DNA from: Anaerobacillus sp.
Lineage (GTDB): Bacteria > Bacillota > Bacilli > Bacillales_H > Anaerobacillaceae
Length of the DNA: 10,480 nucleotides
Reading direction: 5' to 3'
NCBI GenBank assembly: GCA_007120055.1
Contig: SKOL01000441.1
Span: forward strand, 1 to 10,480
The translations under genes and the position numbers were made by a program. A model generated the notes under the pieces. That model was given only the letters and a program-made list of their open reading frames with translations. It ran no database searches and was not told the origin of the DNA. Below are positions 1 to 7,929 of this stretch, in pieces (positions within the stretch are counted from its first letter, which is position 1; each line of letters begins with the position of its first letter).

Positions 1-63
1 ATGACAGAAGAAGAAGCTTACGAATTCATTGATAAATACGTCCAAATCTCCCAAGGAGCATAG
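1..63 (+). CDS. 3' end of an unrecognised plus-strand gene (partial)
   Basis: A reading frame open from the first base ends in TAG at 61-63 and gives 20 residues, MTEEEAYEFIDKYVQISQGA. It is acidic and helix-like, as a protein C-terminus often is. The ATG at base 1 cannot be judged as a start because nothing upstream is visible, so this may be an internal methionine of a longer protein. Terminator-like hairpins follow in the same direction (112-137 and 241-277), which supports a transcribed gene ending here. I do not recognise the family. The alternative is a chance open frame. Confidence 0.35.
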   Translation: MTEEEAYEFIDKYVQISQGA

Positions 64-181
64 AAAAGCGGAGGGGACTCGAAAGGTCCGACAAAAACTG
101 GAACCTTCCAGCTAAAAGGCGCTCTTTGCCTTTTTAGATGGAAGGTGAAGTTTTCGAGGACCTAGTCACCGGAGCTAGACA
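60..181 (+). repeat. Bacillus-type intergenic repeat, copy 1 (complete, palindromic)
   Basis: Starts with ATAGAAAAGCGGA and ends with GGAGCTAGACA. From general knowledge these ends are typical of an intergenic repeat scattered through Bacillaceae genomes. The body folds back: accttcca (103-110) pairs with tggaaggt (139-146), and the pairing continues imperfectly outward to ggtcc (85-89) and ggacc (158-162). Nested inside is a hairpin, aaaaggc (114-120) with gcctttt (128-134), followed by more T. That inner hairpin could terminate the gene ending at 63. A second copy follows immediately. Confidence 0.7.
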
Positions 182-232
182 TAGAAAAGCGGAAGTGCCT
201 TGGGAAGCTTCGACAAAAACTGGAACCTTCCA
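181..232 (+). repeat. Bacillus-type intergenic repeat, copy 2 (left part only)
   Basis: Direct repeat of 60-110 at a distance of 121 bases. The first 13 bases and the last 22 bases of the shared block (from cgacaaaaactgg to accttcca) are identical, with a diverged middle. The copy stops at accttcca and lacks the fold-back right half and the GGAGCTAGACA end, so it is truncated or recombined. Unrelated sequence leading to a terminator follows. Confidence 0.7.
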
Positions 233-240
233 TTACATTT

Positions 241-277
241 CCCTGCATCAATTTATCACTTTGATGCAGGGATTTTT
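241..277 (+). terminator. Rho-independent terminator
   Basis: Perfect 11-bp stem, ccctgcatcaa (241-251) with ttgatgcaggg (261-271), a 9-base loop, then attttt. It lies between the repeats and the ispH promoter, so it would end transcription arriving from the left on the plus strand. Confidence 0.75.
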
Positions 278-329
278 CATATACTAACAACATCGGTATT
301 AATCCACTGCATTGGTGTAAATCCTTTCC

Positions 330-449
330 ACTTACATACATCTCTCTGCATCAAACCATCGCTTTGACACTTAACTTCTCCATGTACTTACATTTCTTTA
401 CACCCACCTCTGTTTTCTGCACAGTTTCTCCATTCACTTACATATTTCT
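330..449. repeat. Degenerate tandem repeats upstream of ispH
   Basis: The word acttacat occurs at 330-337, 386-393 and 436-443, about 50-56 bases apart. The best pair is 375-399 and 425-449, which share ttctccat, then acttacat, then tttct. A ctgcatcaa word at 347-355 resembles the left arm of the terminator at 241-251. No coding potential or perfect hairpin is visible. The stretch looks like old, diverged tandem duplication in a pyrimidine-rich non-coding region. Confidence 0.45.
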
Positions 450-466
450 AAATAACTTCTCTTTGA

Positions 467-496
467 TTGCATAAAAATAAAAGTTTAATTTATAAT
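467..496 (+). promoter_or_regulatory. Sigma-A-type promoter of ispH
   Basis: -35 TTGCAT (467-472), an 18-base spacer, and a consensus -10 TATAAT (491-496). Transcription would begin near 502-505, leaving a leader of about 40 bases before the GTG start at 543. The first ATG of the long reading frame (495) overlaps the -10 box, so it cannot be the translation start from this promoter. Confidence 0.75.
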
Positions 497-542
497 GAGA
501 GGAAGATATTCATTTGAATTTAAACAAGGAGGTTTTCCTACA

Positions 543-1481
543 GTGGAAGTTTTAAAAATCTCTCCCCGTGGATATTGTTACGGGGTTGTTGATGCTATGG
601 TTTTAGCAAGACAAGCTGCCAAGAACCTAGATTTACCTAGACCTATATATATTTTAGGAATGATCGTTCATAATAAACACGTAACTGATGCATTTTCTGA
701 AGATGGGATTATTACACTTGATGGTGCTAACCGTTTAGAAATATTAAAAAAGGTTGATAAAGGAACCGTTATTTTTACTGCTCACGGTATTTCTCCAGAA
801 GTTCGAAAAATAGCAAAAGAAAAAGGACTTACAACCGTAGACGCAACGTGTCCAGATGTAACCAAAACTCACGACTTAATTAAAGAGAAAGCAAACGACG
901 GCTATGAAATCATCTATATCGGTAAAAAAGGACACCCTGAACCAGAAGGAGCAATCGGAGTTGCTCCTAGCCATGTTCATTTAGTTCAAAATGAAGACGA
1001 TGTCGATCAACTAAAGATTACTAGTGATAAAGTCATCATTACTAACCAAACGACAATGAGCCAGTGGGATGTATCTCATATTATGAAGGCTGCTATTGAT
1101 AAATACCCACAGTCAGAAATTCATAACGAAATTTGCCTTGCTACTCAAGTTCGTCAAGAAGCCGTAGCTGAGCAAGCTAAAAATGCTGATTTACTTATTG
1201 TCGTAGGTGACCCTAAAAGTAATAATTCAAACCGCTTAGCACAAGTTTCACAAGAAATTGCCGGAACACCTGCTTATCGTATTTCTGATGTATCTGAGCT
1301 GGACATTGAATGGTTAAAAGGCATAAAAAAAGTCGCAGTTACTAGTGGCGCATCAACACCAACTCCGATTACGAAAGAAGTCATTCATTATTTAGAACAG
1401 TTTGAGGAAAACGAGCCAGCAACATGGAAACTTGAAAAGAAGGTTCCGCTAAATAAAATCTTACCTAAAGTAAAACATTAA
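543..1481 (+). CDS. ispH: 4-hydroxy-3-methylbut-2-enyl diphosphate reductase (IspH/LytB)
   Basis: Last enzyme of the MEP (non-mevalonate) isoprenoid pathway. This cytosolic [4Fe-4S] enzyme reduces HMBPP to IPP and DMAPP. The 312-aa product has the three cluster cysteines, C12 (in SPRGYCYG), C103 (in [11 protein letters not shown]) and C198 (in [12 protein letters not shown]). It also has the proton-relay glutamate in GHPEPEG (about 135) and the family motifs [25 protein letters not shown] and SGASTPTP. The GTG at 543 is chosen because aaggagg (526-532) lies 10 bases upstream and the frame then begins [12 protein letters not shown], matching the B. subtilis N-terminus. A start at 495 would add 16 residues encoded over the promoter and the Shine-Dalgarno site. 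It is monocistronic, with its own promoter and a strong terminator, and converges with yqfO. It is the B. subtilis yqfP equivalent. Confidence 0.96.
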   Translation: MEVLKISPRGYCYGVVDAMVLARQAAKNLDLPRPIYILGMIVHNKHVTDAFSEDGIITLDGANRLEILKKVDKGTVIFTAHGISPEVRKIAKEKGLTTVDATCPDVTKTHDLIKEKANDGYEIIYIGKKGHPEPEGAIGVAPSHVHLVQNEDDVDQLKITSDKVIITNQTTMSQWDVSHIMKAAIDKYPQSEIHNEICLATQVRQEAVAEQAKNADLLIVVGDPKSNNSNRLAQVSQEIAGTPAYRISDVSELDIEWLKGIKKVAVTSGASTPTPITKEVIHYLEQFEENEPATWKLEKKVPLNKILPKVKH

Positions 1482-1521
1482 TGAAGGCTCGCCAAAAAAC
1501 AGTATAAGCTAAGATAATATT

Positions 1522-1549
1522 AAAAAAACGGGCCGAAGCCCGTTTTTTT
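1522..1549. terminator. Bidirectional terminator between ispH and yqfO
   Basis: Perfect 12-bp stem, seven A plus cgggc-type arm (1522-1533) and its complement ending in seven T (1538-1549), with a cgaa tetraloop. The A and T runs on both sides let it work for ispH on the plus strand and for yqfO on the minus strand. Confidence 0.9.
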
Positions 1550-1557
1550 ACATCAAT

Positions 1558-1638
1558 GAATTTCATAATTCATTATTCTCGCCACTAAGATCAATATATA
1601 TTGCGTGATATGGCTCATTTTTGGTAATTATGAAATTC
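1558..1638 (+). repeat. Palindromic repeat element, copy A (81 bp, internally deleted)
   Basis: Bounded by perfect 13-bp inverted ends, GAATTTCATAATT (1558-1570) and AATTATGAAATTC (1626-1638). Its interior matches the inverse of 9657-9766 almost base for base, except for a 29-base gap. It sits two bases downstream of the yqfO stop codon. It has no coding capacity. It looks like a small non-autonomous, MITE-like or REP-like element. Confidence 0.85.
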
Positions 1639-1640
1639 CC

Positions 1641-2762
1641 TCACATAAAAGTAAATGGATCAGTATTGATTTTAGAAACTAAAACCTTCGTGTCATATTT
1701 ATTATCACGAACGAAGTTTTCTAAAAAGGAGCTTACTGCTTCTTTCATAACCTTCTCGACATTATGACCTGGATCAACGATATTTAAGCCATCCATCATT
1801 GCATCATGAGCCACATGGTAGTACATATCTCCAGTCACGAATACATCTGCACCTTTAAATAATGCCTGTGATACATATTTGTTTCCATCGCCGCCTAAGA
1901 CAGCAACTTTACTAACCTTAGTGTTCATATCGCCTACCACTCTTAAACCGTCTACTTCAAAGGCTTTTTTAACGAACAAAGCAAACTCTTTTAAAGGAAT
2001 TTCATTTTCAAGGTGACCAATTCTTCCTAAACCAAATTGTTCACCTTTATTATGTAATGGATAAATATCGTAGGCAACCTCTTCATATGGGTGAGCTTTA
2101 ATCATTGCCGATATCACTTTGTTTTGCAATGGAGCAGGAAAGATCGTTTCTATTTTTATTTCATTCACTCTTTCTAACTTTCCTTGTTCACCAATAAACG
2201 GATCGGTCCCAGCTTCTGGTTTAAACATCCCTGTTCCTTCTGAATTAAACGAACAATGACTATAATTCCCAATATACCCTGCACCAGCCCTTCCTAGCGC
2301 TTCTCTAACTTGTTCAGCATGATCACTAGGAACAAATACGACTAGTTTTTTCAAAGTTATTTCTGTCGTTGGTGCTAAAACATCAACATTTTGTAAACCG
2401 AGTTTTTCTGCCATTAAATCATTTACCCCACCTTTGGCGACATCAAGATTAGTATGGGCAGCATAAACTGCGATATTGTGTTTAATTAACTTCTCGACAA
2501 TTCTTCCATATGGGCGATCTGTAGGGATTGATTTTAACGGACGAAATATAATCGGGTGGTGAGCGATGATTAAGTCTACTCCTTCTTCAATCGCTTCGTC
2601 CACTACGGCTTCTAACAAATCTAGAACTACCATAACTTTATTAATCGGCTTATTCAAAGTACCAACTTGCAAGCCAATTTTATCTCCTTCTACAGCTAAT
2701 GATTTCGGTGACCACGATTCAAACGCTTGAATAATTGCTTGTCCGTTTGCTAATTTTGCCAC
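1641..2762 (-). CDS. yqfO: Nif3-like dinuclear metal center protein, YqfO type
   Basis: A 373-aa member of the Nif3/YbgI family (often labelled GTP cyclohydrolase 1 type 2 homologue). The biochemical role is not settled. Metal-ligand motifs are visible: IIAHHP (H68, H69), AAHTNLD (H103, D107) and, near the C-terminus, DPGHNVEK (H333, E336). The two catalytic halves are separated by an inserted PII-like domain (roughly 125-235, containing [12 protein letters not shown]). That insertion marks the longer YqfO type, as opposed to the roughly 250-aa short Nif3 proteins. The start is GTG (2760-2762) with gaggagg-type Shine-Dalgarno at 2769-2776, and it overlaps the end of trmK by 13 bases, so the two are translationally coupled. 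The stop is followed at once by repeat copy A and then the shared terminator. Confidence 0.93.
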   Translation of the reverse strand: MAKLANGQAIIQAFESWSPKSLAVEGDKIGLQVGTLNKPINKVMVVLDLLEAVVDEAIEEGVDLIIAHHPIIFRPLKSIPTDRPYGRIVEKLIKHNIAVYAAHTNLDVAKGGVNDLMAEKLGLQNVDVLAPTTEITLKKLVVFVPSDHAEQVREALGRAGAGYIGNYSHCSFNSEGTGMFKPEAGTDPFIGEQGKLERVNEIKIETIFPAPLQNKVISAMIKAHPYEEVAYDIYPLHNKGEQFGLGRIGHLENEIPLKEFALFVKKAFEVDGLRVVGDMNTKVSKVAVLGGDGNKYVSQALFKGADVFVTGDMYYHVAHDAMMDGLNIVDPGHNVEKVMKEAVSSFLENFVRDNKYDTKVLVSKINTDPFTFM

Positions 2763-3466
2763 TTTAAAGCCTCCTCTACCTCGTTTATTTTCTCTAATAA
2801 TTGCTTTTTCTTTTCGACTACTTCATTTGTTTGTTTTGCTTTTTCAAACTGTTGGACAATTTTCTTCCATGAAGTTAGCTCATTCTTCCACTTTTTCAAA
2901 AATATATCGCTTCTTTTTTCCATCAAAAAAGGACCTAGCAATAATTCTAAATTACGTTTTTCTTCACTATATGGTGAATTTCCTTCTCTATCAGCTGTTA
3001 AAATTTCATAAATAACACCATCTTCTTCAATGATCTCTTCGTTTATAAGTATCCAATTGTTTTCTTCAAGCCATACCCTTATTTGGTTAGCTGCAACATT
3101 CGGTTGTAAAATTAACCGTTTCATACCTGGAAGTTTTTCTTTCCCTTGCTCTAAAATCGATACTATTAAAGGACCTCCCATTCCAGCAATAGTAATAACA
3201 TCTACTTCACCTTTACTGAGGACTTGTAACCCATTGCCTTTTCTAACAGAAATTTCATCTGTGTAGTTTAATTTCCGAACTTGTTCAACCGCAGACTGAA
3301 ACGGTCCCTCATTCACCTCTCCAGCAATGGCCGACCTAATTAAACCGTGCTTTAATGCGTAACATGGTAAATATGCATGATCTGAACCAATGTCAGCGAT
3401 TGTACTCCCAGGTGGAATTTGCTCAGCTACTAATGTTAATCGTTTTGATAAATTTGTTTCATTCAT
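2750..3466 (-). CDS. trmK: tRNA (adenine(22)-N(1))-methyltransferase TrmK
   Basis: SAM-dependent enzyme that makes m1A22 in tRNAs of Gram-positive bacteria. The 238-aa protein has a Rossmann-fold methyltransferase domain with the SAM-binding [10 protein letters not shown] (25-34), then AGMGG (94-98) and a QPN motif (121-123). The C-terminus from about 180 is a highly charged coiled coil (many K and E with spaced L), as expected for TrmK/YqfN. ATG at 3466 is preceded by aaaggtgat. It is the first gene of a two-gene operon with yqfO, overlapping it by 13 bases. The palindromic element at 3539-3663 separates it from cccA. Confidence 0.94.
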   Translation of the reverse strand: MNETNLSKRLTLVAEQIPPGSTIADIGSDHAYLPCYALKHGLIRSAIAGEVNEGPFQSAVEQVRKLNYTDEISVRKGNGLQVLSKGEVDVITIAGMGGPLIVSILEQGKEKLPGMKRLILQPNVAANQIRVWLEENNWILINEEIIEEDGVIYEILTADREGNSPYSEEKRNLELLLGPFLMEKRSDIFLKKWKNELTSWKKIVQQFEKAKQTNEVVEKKKQLLEKINEVEEALKWQN

Positions 3467-3538
3467 CTCAAAATCACCTTTACTAATTTATGTATTATCT
3501 ATTTAATCTTAATCGTTCTATTTGTTATATGCAAACAA

Positions 3539-3663
3539 AAAGAGGCTGGGACAAAAGTGTCTGACACCACGCGGATCCTACTAAATATAGACGTAAAGAT
3601 TTATCATATGTCTATATTTGGTGTCTAGCGGTGTCTGACACTTTGTTTTGTCCCAGCCTCTTT
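3539..3663 (-). repeat. Long palindromic element and cccA terminator
   Basis: About 125 bases fold into one long hairpin. Outer arms of 18 bp (3539-3556 with 3646-3663, core ggctgggacaaaa) are followed by inner arms that each carry GTGTCTGACAC (3557-3567 and 3631-3641). The apical stem is aaatatagac (3583-3592) with gtctatattt (3610-3619). Read on the minus strand, the outer stem ends in a T-rich tract (tctttttgttt), so it should terminate cccA, whose stop codon lies two bases away. It has no coding frame. The same core word occurs in the shorter hairpin at 8736-8780. Confidence 0.8.
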
Positions 3664-3665
3664 CT

Positions 3666-4064
3666 TTAGTTTGCAACTTCTATTAAGTATTCAGCGATCG
3701 CTTCCGCATCAGCATCTGGGAAAGCTGGCATTCCAGGTATGCCATAATCTTCTCCACCTTCATGAATGATTGTCATAATTTCTTCTTTAGAACGACGATC
3801 ACCAATGCCAATTAAGTTCCCCATTGGACCATCAAAGCTTCCTCCGTGACAGCCGATACACGTCGCTTGATAAGCTTGTTCACCTAGAGCCATTGGATCC
3901 GTTGTATCGACGGTTTCTTGTGTCTGCTGTTCTTCAACCGCATCTTCACCCTCAAGAGCTAATCTCTCTTCTTTTTGGGTCACACCAATAAAAGATAAAC
4001 TAATCATAAGTATTAAACCTACTACTGCAATTGCAGCAAATGGAAATAAAGGTTTTCCTTTCAT
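3666..4064 (-). CDS. cccA: Membrane-anchored cytochrome c-550 type protein
   Basis: Small electron-carrier cytochrome on the outer face of the membrane. The 132-aa protein has an uncleaved N-terminal anchor (about 7-28). A linker at 30-60 is very rich in E and D. The single class I haem domain has CIGCH (69-73) with axial H73, and GMPAF, where M112 is the likely second ligand. Size and layout fit CccA, which lies next to sigA in B. subtilis. The ATG has gagggag upstream. It is spaced 157 bases from the membrane-protein gene before it, so it probably has its own promoter, although I see only weak -10-like sequences (tatatt) there. The acidic linker and haem domain would suit an alkaliphile; that is inference. 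Confidence 0.92.
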   Translation of the reverse strand: MKGKPLFPFAAIAVVGLILMISLSFIGVTQKEERLALEGEDAVEEQQTQETVDTTDPMALGEQAYQATCIGCHGGSFDGPMGNLIGIGDRRSKEEIMTIIHEGGEDYGIPGMPAFPDADAEAIAEYLIEVAN

Positions 4065-4221
4065 ATTGCCACTCCCTCAAAATTATTCAATATAATCACT
4101 ATTAATAACAAACTAATGTTATTTTACTTGAAAACAAAGGCGGAGAAAAGAGAAATGCATAAATTTATCAAATAAATCTTATATTTCCACAATAAATACA
4201 GTATTATGTCTCTATCATTGA

Positions 4222-4761
4222 CTAAATAAGTAAAAAATAAAAGGCGATGATAAAACCAATAGCACCAGAAATTGTAAAGTACTTCATTTTATATTTTTTT
4301 CCAATAAATAGCCATACAATACATGTAAAAAAAACCGTGAGCATAATTGCTAATGGTTGATCAGGAAAAAGGTAGTCAATGACATCAATCGAAGCTAAAA
4401 AAACAATAAGCGCTCCTAACAATATAAAAAAATGAGCAAAACGTTGTTCATACTTTTTCACAAAAAAAGCTAAGAAAAACATTAAACCACTAAAAATAAT
4501 TACTAAAGAAGTTTGCAAAAGGGGAGAAAAGTCAGTAAAATAAATGACAAGAAATGTTAATCCTAATAAAGTCATTCCAATAACCATAAACAGTAACATC
4601 AATAGTTGGTTAGACACGCTAGAGTTTACTTTCTGTTCAATTTTGCCTGTTTCTTCTCCTTCTGTATATAAAGTTAATAAAAAGTTGCAATATTGTTCAG
4701 GTAAAAGACGATTTTTTTTCCAATATTTTATTTCATTTATAATAATTTTTTTTCGATCCAT
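4222..4761 (-). CDS. Unrecognised membrane protein with five predicted helices
   Basis: From ATG 4761 the product is 179 aa. That start has aggagga at 4767-4773, five bases away. The frame is open to 4794, but that upstream ATG has no Shine-Dalgarno site and lies in the sigA terminator region. The first 50 residues are soluble and charged (MDRKKIIINEIKYWKKNRLLP), with a short helix-turn-helix look reminiscent of the N-terminus of DUF2157-type membrane proteins. I am not sure of that family. Five hydrophobic segments follow, at about 52-74, 81-101, 109-129, 134-154 and 161-178. No catalytic motif is visible. It lies between sigA and cccA on the same strand, behind a weak terminator, so some read-through from sigA is possible. 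Confidence 0.8.
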   Translation of the reverse strand: MDRKKIIINEIKYWKKNRLLPEQYCNFLLTLYTEGEETGKIEQKVNSSVSNQLLMLLFMVIGMTLLGLTFLVIYFTDFSPLLQTSLVIIFSGLMFFLAFFVKKYEQRFAHFFILLGALIVFLASIDVIDYLFPDQPLAIMLTVFFTCIVWLFIGKKYKMKYFTISGAIGFIIAFYFLLI

Positions 4762-4797
4762 CTCCGTCCTCCTAAAAGTGGTGTTCAATTCCAAAAT

Positions 4798-4829
4798 AAA
4801 AGGCTTATCCCGATTGGAATAAACCTTTT
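4798..4829 (-). terminator. Terminator after sigA
   Basis: On the minus strand a 14-bp stem (4798-4811 with 4816-4829), containing two G-U type pairs and a four-base loop, is followed by a short T-rich tail (tattttgg). It starts nine bases beyond the sigA stop. The tail is interrupted, so it may be only partly effective and let some transcription reach the membrane-protein gene. Confidence 0.6.
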
Positions 4830-4837
4830 AATAACTT

Positions 4838-5953
4838 TTATTCAAGGAAATCTTTTAAACGCTTGCTTCTACTAGGGTGGCGAAGCTTACGTAACGCCTT
4901 TGCTTCAATTTGTCGAATTCTTTCTCTAGTTACACCAAAAACTTTACCTACCTCCTCAAGCGTTCTAGTTCGACCGTCATCAAGTCCAAAACGGAGTCTG
5001 AGTACATTTTCTTCTCGATCAGTTAAAGTATCTAAAACGTCTTCTAGTTGCTCTTTTAACAGCTCGTAAGCAGCGGCATCTGATGGAGCTAACGCTTCTT
5101 GATCCTCGATAAAATCACCGAGGTGAGAATCGTCTTCTTCACCAATAGGTGTTTCTAAAGAAACTGGTTCTTGAGCAATCTTTAAAATTTCTCTAACCTT
5201 TTCAGGTGTTAAGTCCATTTCTTCTGAAACTTCTTCAGGTGTCGGTTCACGCCCTAAATCTTGCAATAATTGACGCTGAACACGAATAAGCTTATTAATC
5301 GTTTCCACCATATGAACAGGGATACGGATTGTTCTAGCTTGGTCAGCAATTGCTCTAGTGATTGCCTGACGTATCCACCAAGTTGCGTACGTACTGAATT
5401 TATATCCTTTTTCATAGTCGAATTTTTCAACAGCCTTAATTAATCCCATGTTGCCTTCTTGTATTAGATCAAGGAATAGCATTCCTCGGCCGACGTAACG
5501 TTTAGCAATACTAACTACAAGCCTTAAATTGGCTTCTGCGAGCCTTCGTTTTGCCTCTTCGTCACCAGTTTCTATTTGTTTTGCTAATTGAATTTCATCC
5601 TCTGCAGATAGTAGAGGAACACGACCGATTTCTTTTAAATACATACGAACTGGATCATTGATTTTAATCCCTGGCGGAACACTCAAATCATTTAAATCAA
5701 ATTCTTCTTCTTTCGCAACTTCTTGCAAATTAGGTACATCCTCAGTTTCGTTTAAAACTTCAATTCCTTGTTCACCTAAATATTCAAAAAACTCGTCGAT
5801 CTGATCTGAATCTTGATCAAAGCTAGCTAGCTTTTCTGTGATGTCGGCATATGATAAAACACCCCGTTTTTTTCCGAGTTCTACTAATTGTTCTTTTACT
5901 TGATCGATTGACATTTCTCCTTCAGCCACAGGGCGAAGCGGTTTCTCTGCCAT
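4838..5953 (-). CDS. sigA: RNA polymerase primary sigma factor SigA (RpoD)
   Basis: Housekeeping sigma-70 factor that directs RNA polymerase to -35/-10 promoters. From ATG 5953 it is 371 aa, the length I recall for B. subtilis SigA. That start has aaggagggg just upstream and gives MAEKPLRP; the frame also runs 15 codons further upstream without a ribosome site. Visible regions are a short 1.1 ([10 protein letters not shown] onward), 1.2 ([18 protein letters not shown]), 2 ([20 protein letters not shown] through [17 protein letters not shown]), 3 ([18 protein letters not shown]) and 4 with the -35-binding helix-turn-helix ([20 protein letters not shown]). It follows dnaG after 101 bases, the usual Bacillus primase/sigma pair, and is closed by the hairpin at 4798-4829. 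Confidence 0.98.
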   Translation of the reverse strand: MAEKPLRPVAEGEMSIDQVKEQLVELGKKRGVLSYADITEKLASFDQDSDQIDEFFEYLGEQGIEVLNETEDVPNLQEVAKEEEFDLNDLSVPPGIKINDPVRMYLKEIGRVPLLSAEDEIQLAKQIETGDEEAKRRLAEANLRLVVSIAKRYVGRGMLFLDLIQEGNMGLIKAVEKFDYEKGYKFSTYATWWIRQAITRAIADQARTIRIPVHMVETINKLIRVQRQLLQDLGREPTPEEVSEEMDLTPEKVREILKIAQEPVSLETPIGEEDDSHLGDFIEDQEALAPSDAAAYELLKEQLEDVLDTLTDREENVLRLRFGLDDGRTRTLEEVGKVFGVTRERIRQIEAKALRKLRHPSRSKRLKDFLE

Positions 5954-6054
5954 TACGACCCCTCCTTCCGATTGTTCAACCTTATACATCCAAAGCAACG
6001 ATGAGTTGCTATTATTAGAGCAGGTATACTTTTAAAATTTATAATTTATAAGCA

Positions 6055-7863
6055 CTAGTGCTTTAATTCCTTCTTCATTTGAATGATCTCCATGGCGATA
6101 TTTGCCGCCGATTTATAATCACCTTTACTTTCAGCCTCTTTTCGCGCTCTTTCCTTATTCTCGATCTCGATGATCTTAGGATAGTTTGTGATTTGCCTTA
6201 TGTAATCATTCAACTCTTGCTCCGACAATTCTTCACTAATTGTCATCATCGCTACTTCAGTGGCAATTCTTGTTAATTTTTCATCATTAAGCCTTTGAAT
6301 AAATTGACTTGAATTCGGCTCATTCCCTTCTCCATAATAGGCATATAAATGGGCAACAATCGCATGGTACTCATCAATATTAAAGTTACCACCTATTTTT
6401 TCTTGAACGGTACAAGCAATGTTAATATCTTTTATCATATAGGCTAAAAGCATTCGTTCCGCATTGTGAAATGCAGGTAAAAGTTTCTTTTCTGTGACAA
6501 ACTTATTTCTTACACTCGGTACACTTTGGTGTTCATTTTGTGGGTTGTTTTGCTTTTTTTGTTTGTATAAGCGGTACAACTCTTGTTTTAGTGCATTTAA
6601 AGAAAGAGAAAATTCTTGAGATAACTGCCTTAAATAATGGTCTCTTTCAATCGCGTTAGTGAGGGAAGTTATTTCAGAAAGAACATTTTCAATGTATGCG
6701 ATTCTTTCAGCTTCATTTTGAAGATTTTTCCCTTTTCTAAGAAAATTCATTTTAAATGCCATCGTTGTTTGATTAGCATTAATGACTTCTTTACGGAACT
6801 TTTCTGAACCGTATTTTTGTATATAATCATCAGGATCATAACCTTCTGGGAGGTTAGCAACCTTCACATTACAATTATTAGCTTCTAATATTTCAATCGC
6901 TCGGTACGTCGCTTTTAAACCAGCATTATCTGAGTCATAACAAATAATAACAGATTCTGCATTTCTTCTAATAAGCTTTGCTTGCTCATCTGTAATCGCA
7001 GTTCCTAATGTCGCAACCCCGTTTCGAACTCCAGCTTGCCATGAAGTAATAACATCAACATAGCCTTCAAAAAGGACCGCTTCATTATTTTTTCTCATTT
7101 CAGCTCTTGCAATATGAAAGCCATATAAGATTTTACTTTTATTAAAAATCTTCGATTCTGGACTATTTAAGTATTTAGGGTGATCATTCCCGATAACTCT
7201 TCCTCCAAAACCAATAACCTTTCCATCTTTGTTCCAAATTGGAAACATCACTCGATCGCGAAAACGGTCAAAAAATTTGCCATCAAAATCACGTTTAGCA
7301 AGAAGACCAATTTGTTCCATTATGTTTAAAGAAACTTTACGTTTATCAAAAAAGTGAGCTAACGTATCCCACGCATTAGGTGCAAAGCCAAGGGAAAACG
7401 TGTTGATCATTTCTGTTGTAAAGCCTCTTTCTGTTAAATATTGAAAGGCATCTTTCCCTTGTTCTGTATTCATTAACAGATGGTGATATAGCTTTGCAGC
7501 TAATTCACTTCCAGAAATCATTGTATTATTTTCGGTCGACATTTTTGCTGCTTCATTTTGTTGTAATTCCGGTAGATCGATGTTTGTTCGCTCAGCTAAA
7601 TGTTTCACTGACTCTAAAAACTCATAGCCTTCTATAGCCATTACAAACGAAAAAACGTTACCACCTGCGCCACAACCAAAACAATGATAAAGTTGTTTAT
7701 CTGGTGATACAGAAAAGCTTGGCGTTTTTTCCCCATGAAACGGACATAAGCCTGTTAAATTTCGGCCTTGCTTCTTTAATTGAACGTATTCACCAATAAC
7801 ATCTACAATGTCTACAGAATTTCTTATTTTCTCGACCTTTTCTTCAGAAATTCTATTTCCCAT
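6055..7863 (-). CDS. dnaG: DNA primase DnaG
   Basis: Synthesises RNA primers at the replication fork and works with the replicative helicase. From ATG 7863 it is 602 aa and begins MGNRISEE, like the B. subtilis protein. The frame extends 9 codons upstream but without better initiation signals, and the Shine-Dalgarno for 7863 is itself weak (ggtgtgaaaaaa). Domains are an N-terminal CHC2-type zinc ribbon (C40, H43, C61, C64), then the catalytic core with the Toprim motifs EGYVD (E266) and YDSDNAG (D310, D312). A C-terminal helicase-interaction region starts at about 440. A TATACT box at 7906-7911 could be a -10 for a local promoter, but no good -35 is seen. sigA lies immediately downstream. Confidence 0.97.
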   Translation of the reverse strand: MGNRISEEKVEKIRNSVDIVDVIGEYVQLKKQGRNLTGLCPFHGEKTPSFSVSPDKQLYHCFGCGAGGNVFSFVMAIEGYEFLESVKHLAERTNIDLPELQQNEAAKMSTENNTMISGSELAAKLYHHLLMNTEQGKDAFQYLTERGFTTEMINTFSLGFAPNAWDTLAHFFDKRKVSLNIMEQIGLLAKRDFDGKFFDRFRDRVMFPIWNKDGKVIGFGGRVIGNDHPKYLNSPESKIFNKSKILYGFHIARAEMRKNNEAVLFEGYVDVITSWQAGVRNGVATLGTAITDEQAKLIRRNAESVIICYDSDNAGLKATYRAIEILEANNCNVKVANLPEGYDPDDYIQKYGSEKFRKEVINANQTTMAFKMNFLRKGKNLQNEAERIAYIENVLSEITSLTNAIERDHYLRQLSQEFSLSLNALKQELYRLYKQKKQNNPQNEHQSVPSVRNKFVTEKKLLPAFHNAERMLLAYMIKDINIACTVQEKIGGNFNIDEYHAIVAHLYAYYGEGNEPNSSQFIQRLNDEKLTRIATEVAMMTISEELSEQELNDYIRQITNYPKIIEIENKERARKEAESKGDYKSAANIAMEIIQMKKELKH

Positions 7864-7929
7864 TTTTTTCACACCATTCTTACTCATCATTGTATAAAAG
7901 GTTGGAGTATATAATTTCGAGTTTTTTTG

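Noticed and set aside
278..466. Riboswitch or T-box leader for ispH
   Set aside because: The promoter lies at 467-496, so the transcript leader is only about 40 bases, and no aptamer-like structure is seen upstream of it.
2827..3266. Two plus-strand open frames (2827-3015, 3030-3266)
   Set aside because: They lie antisense inside trmK, have no ribosome sites and do not look like proteins.
4544..5069. Plus-strand open frames at 4544-4822 and 4863-5069
   Set aside because: Antisense to the membrane-protein gene and to sigA. Their serine/leucine-rich composition is typical of reverse-strand shadows.
6079..6276. Plus-strand open frame inside dnaG
   Set aside because: Antisense shadow of the well-supported primase gene, with no start signals.
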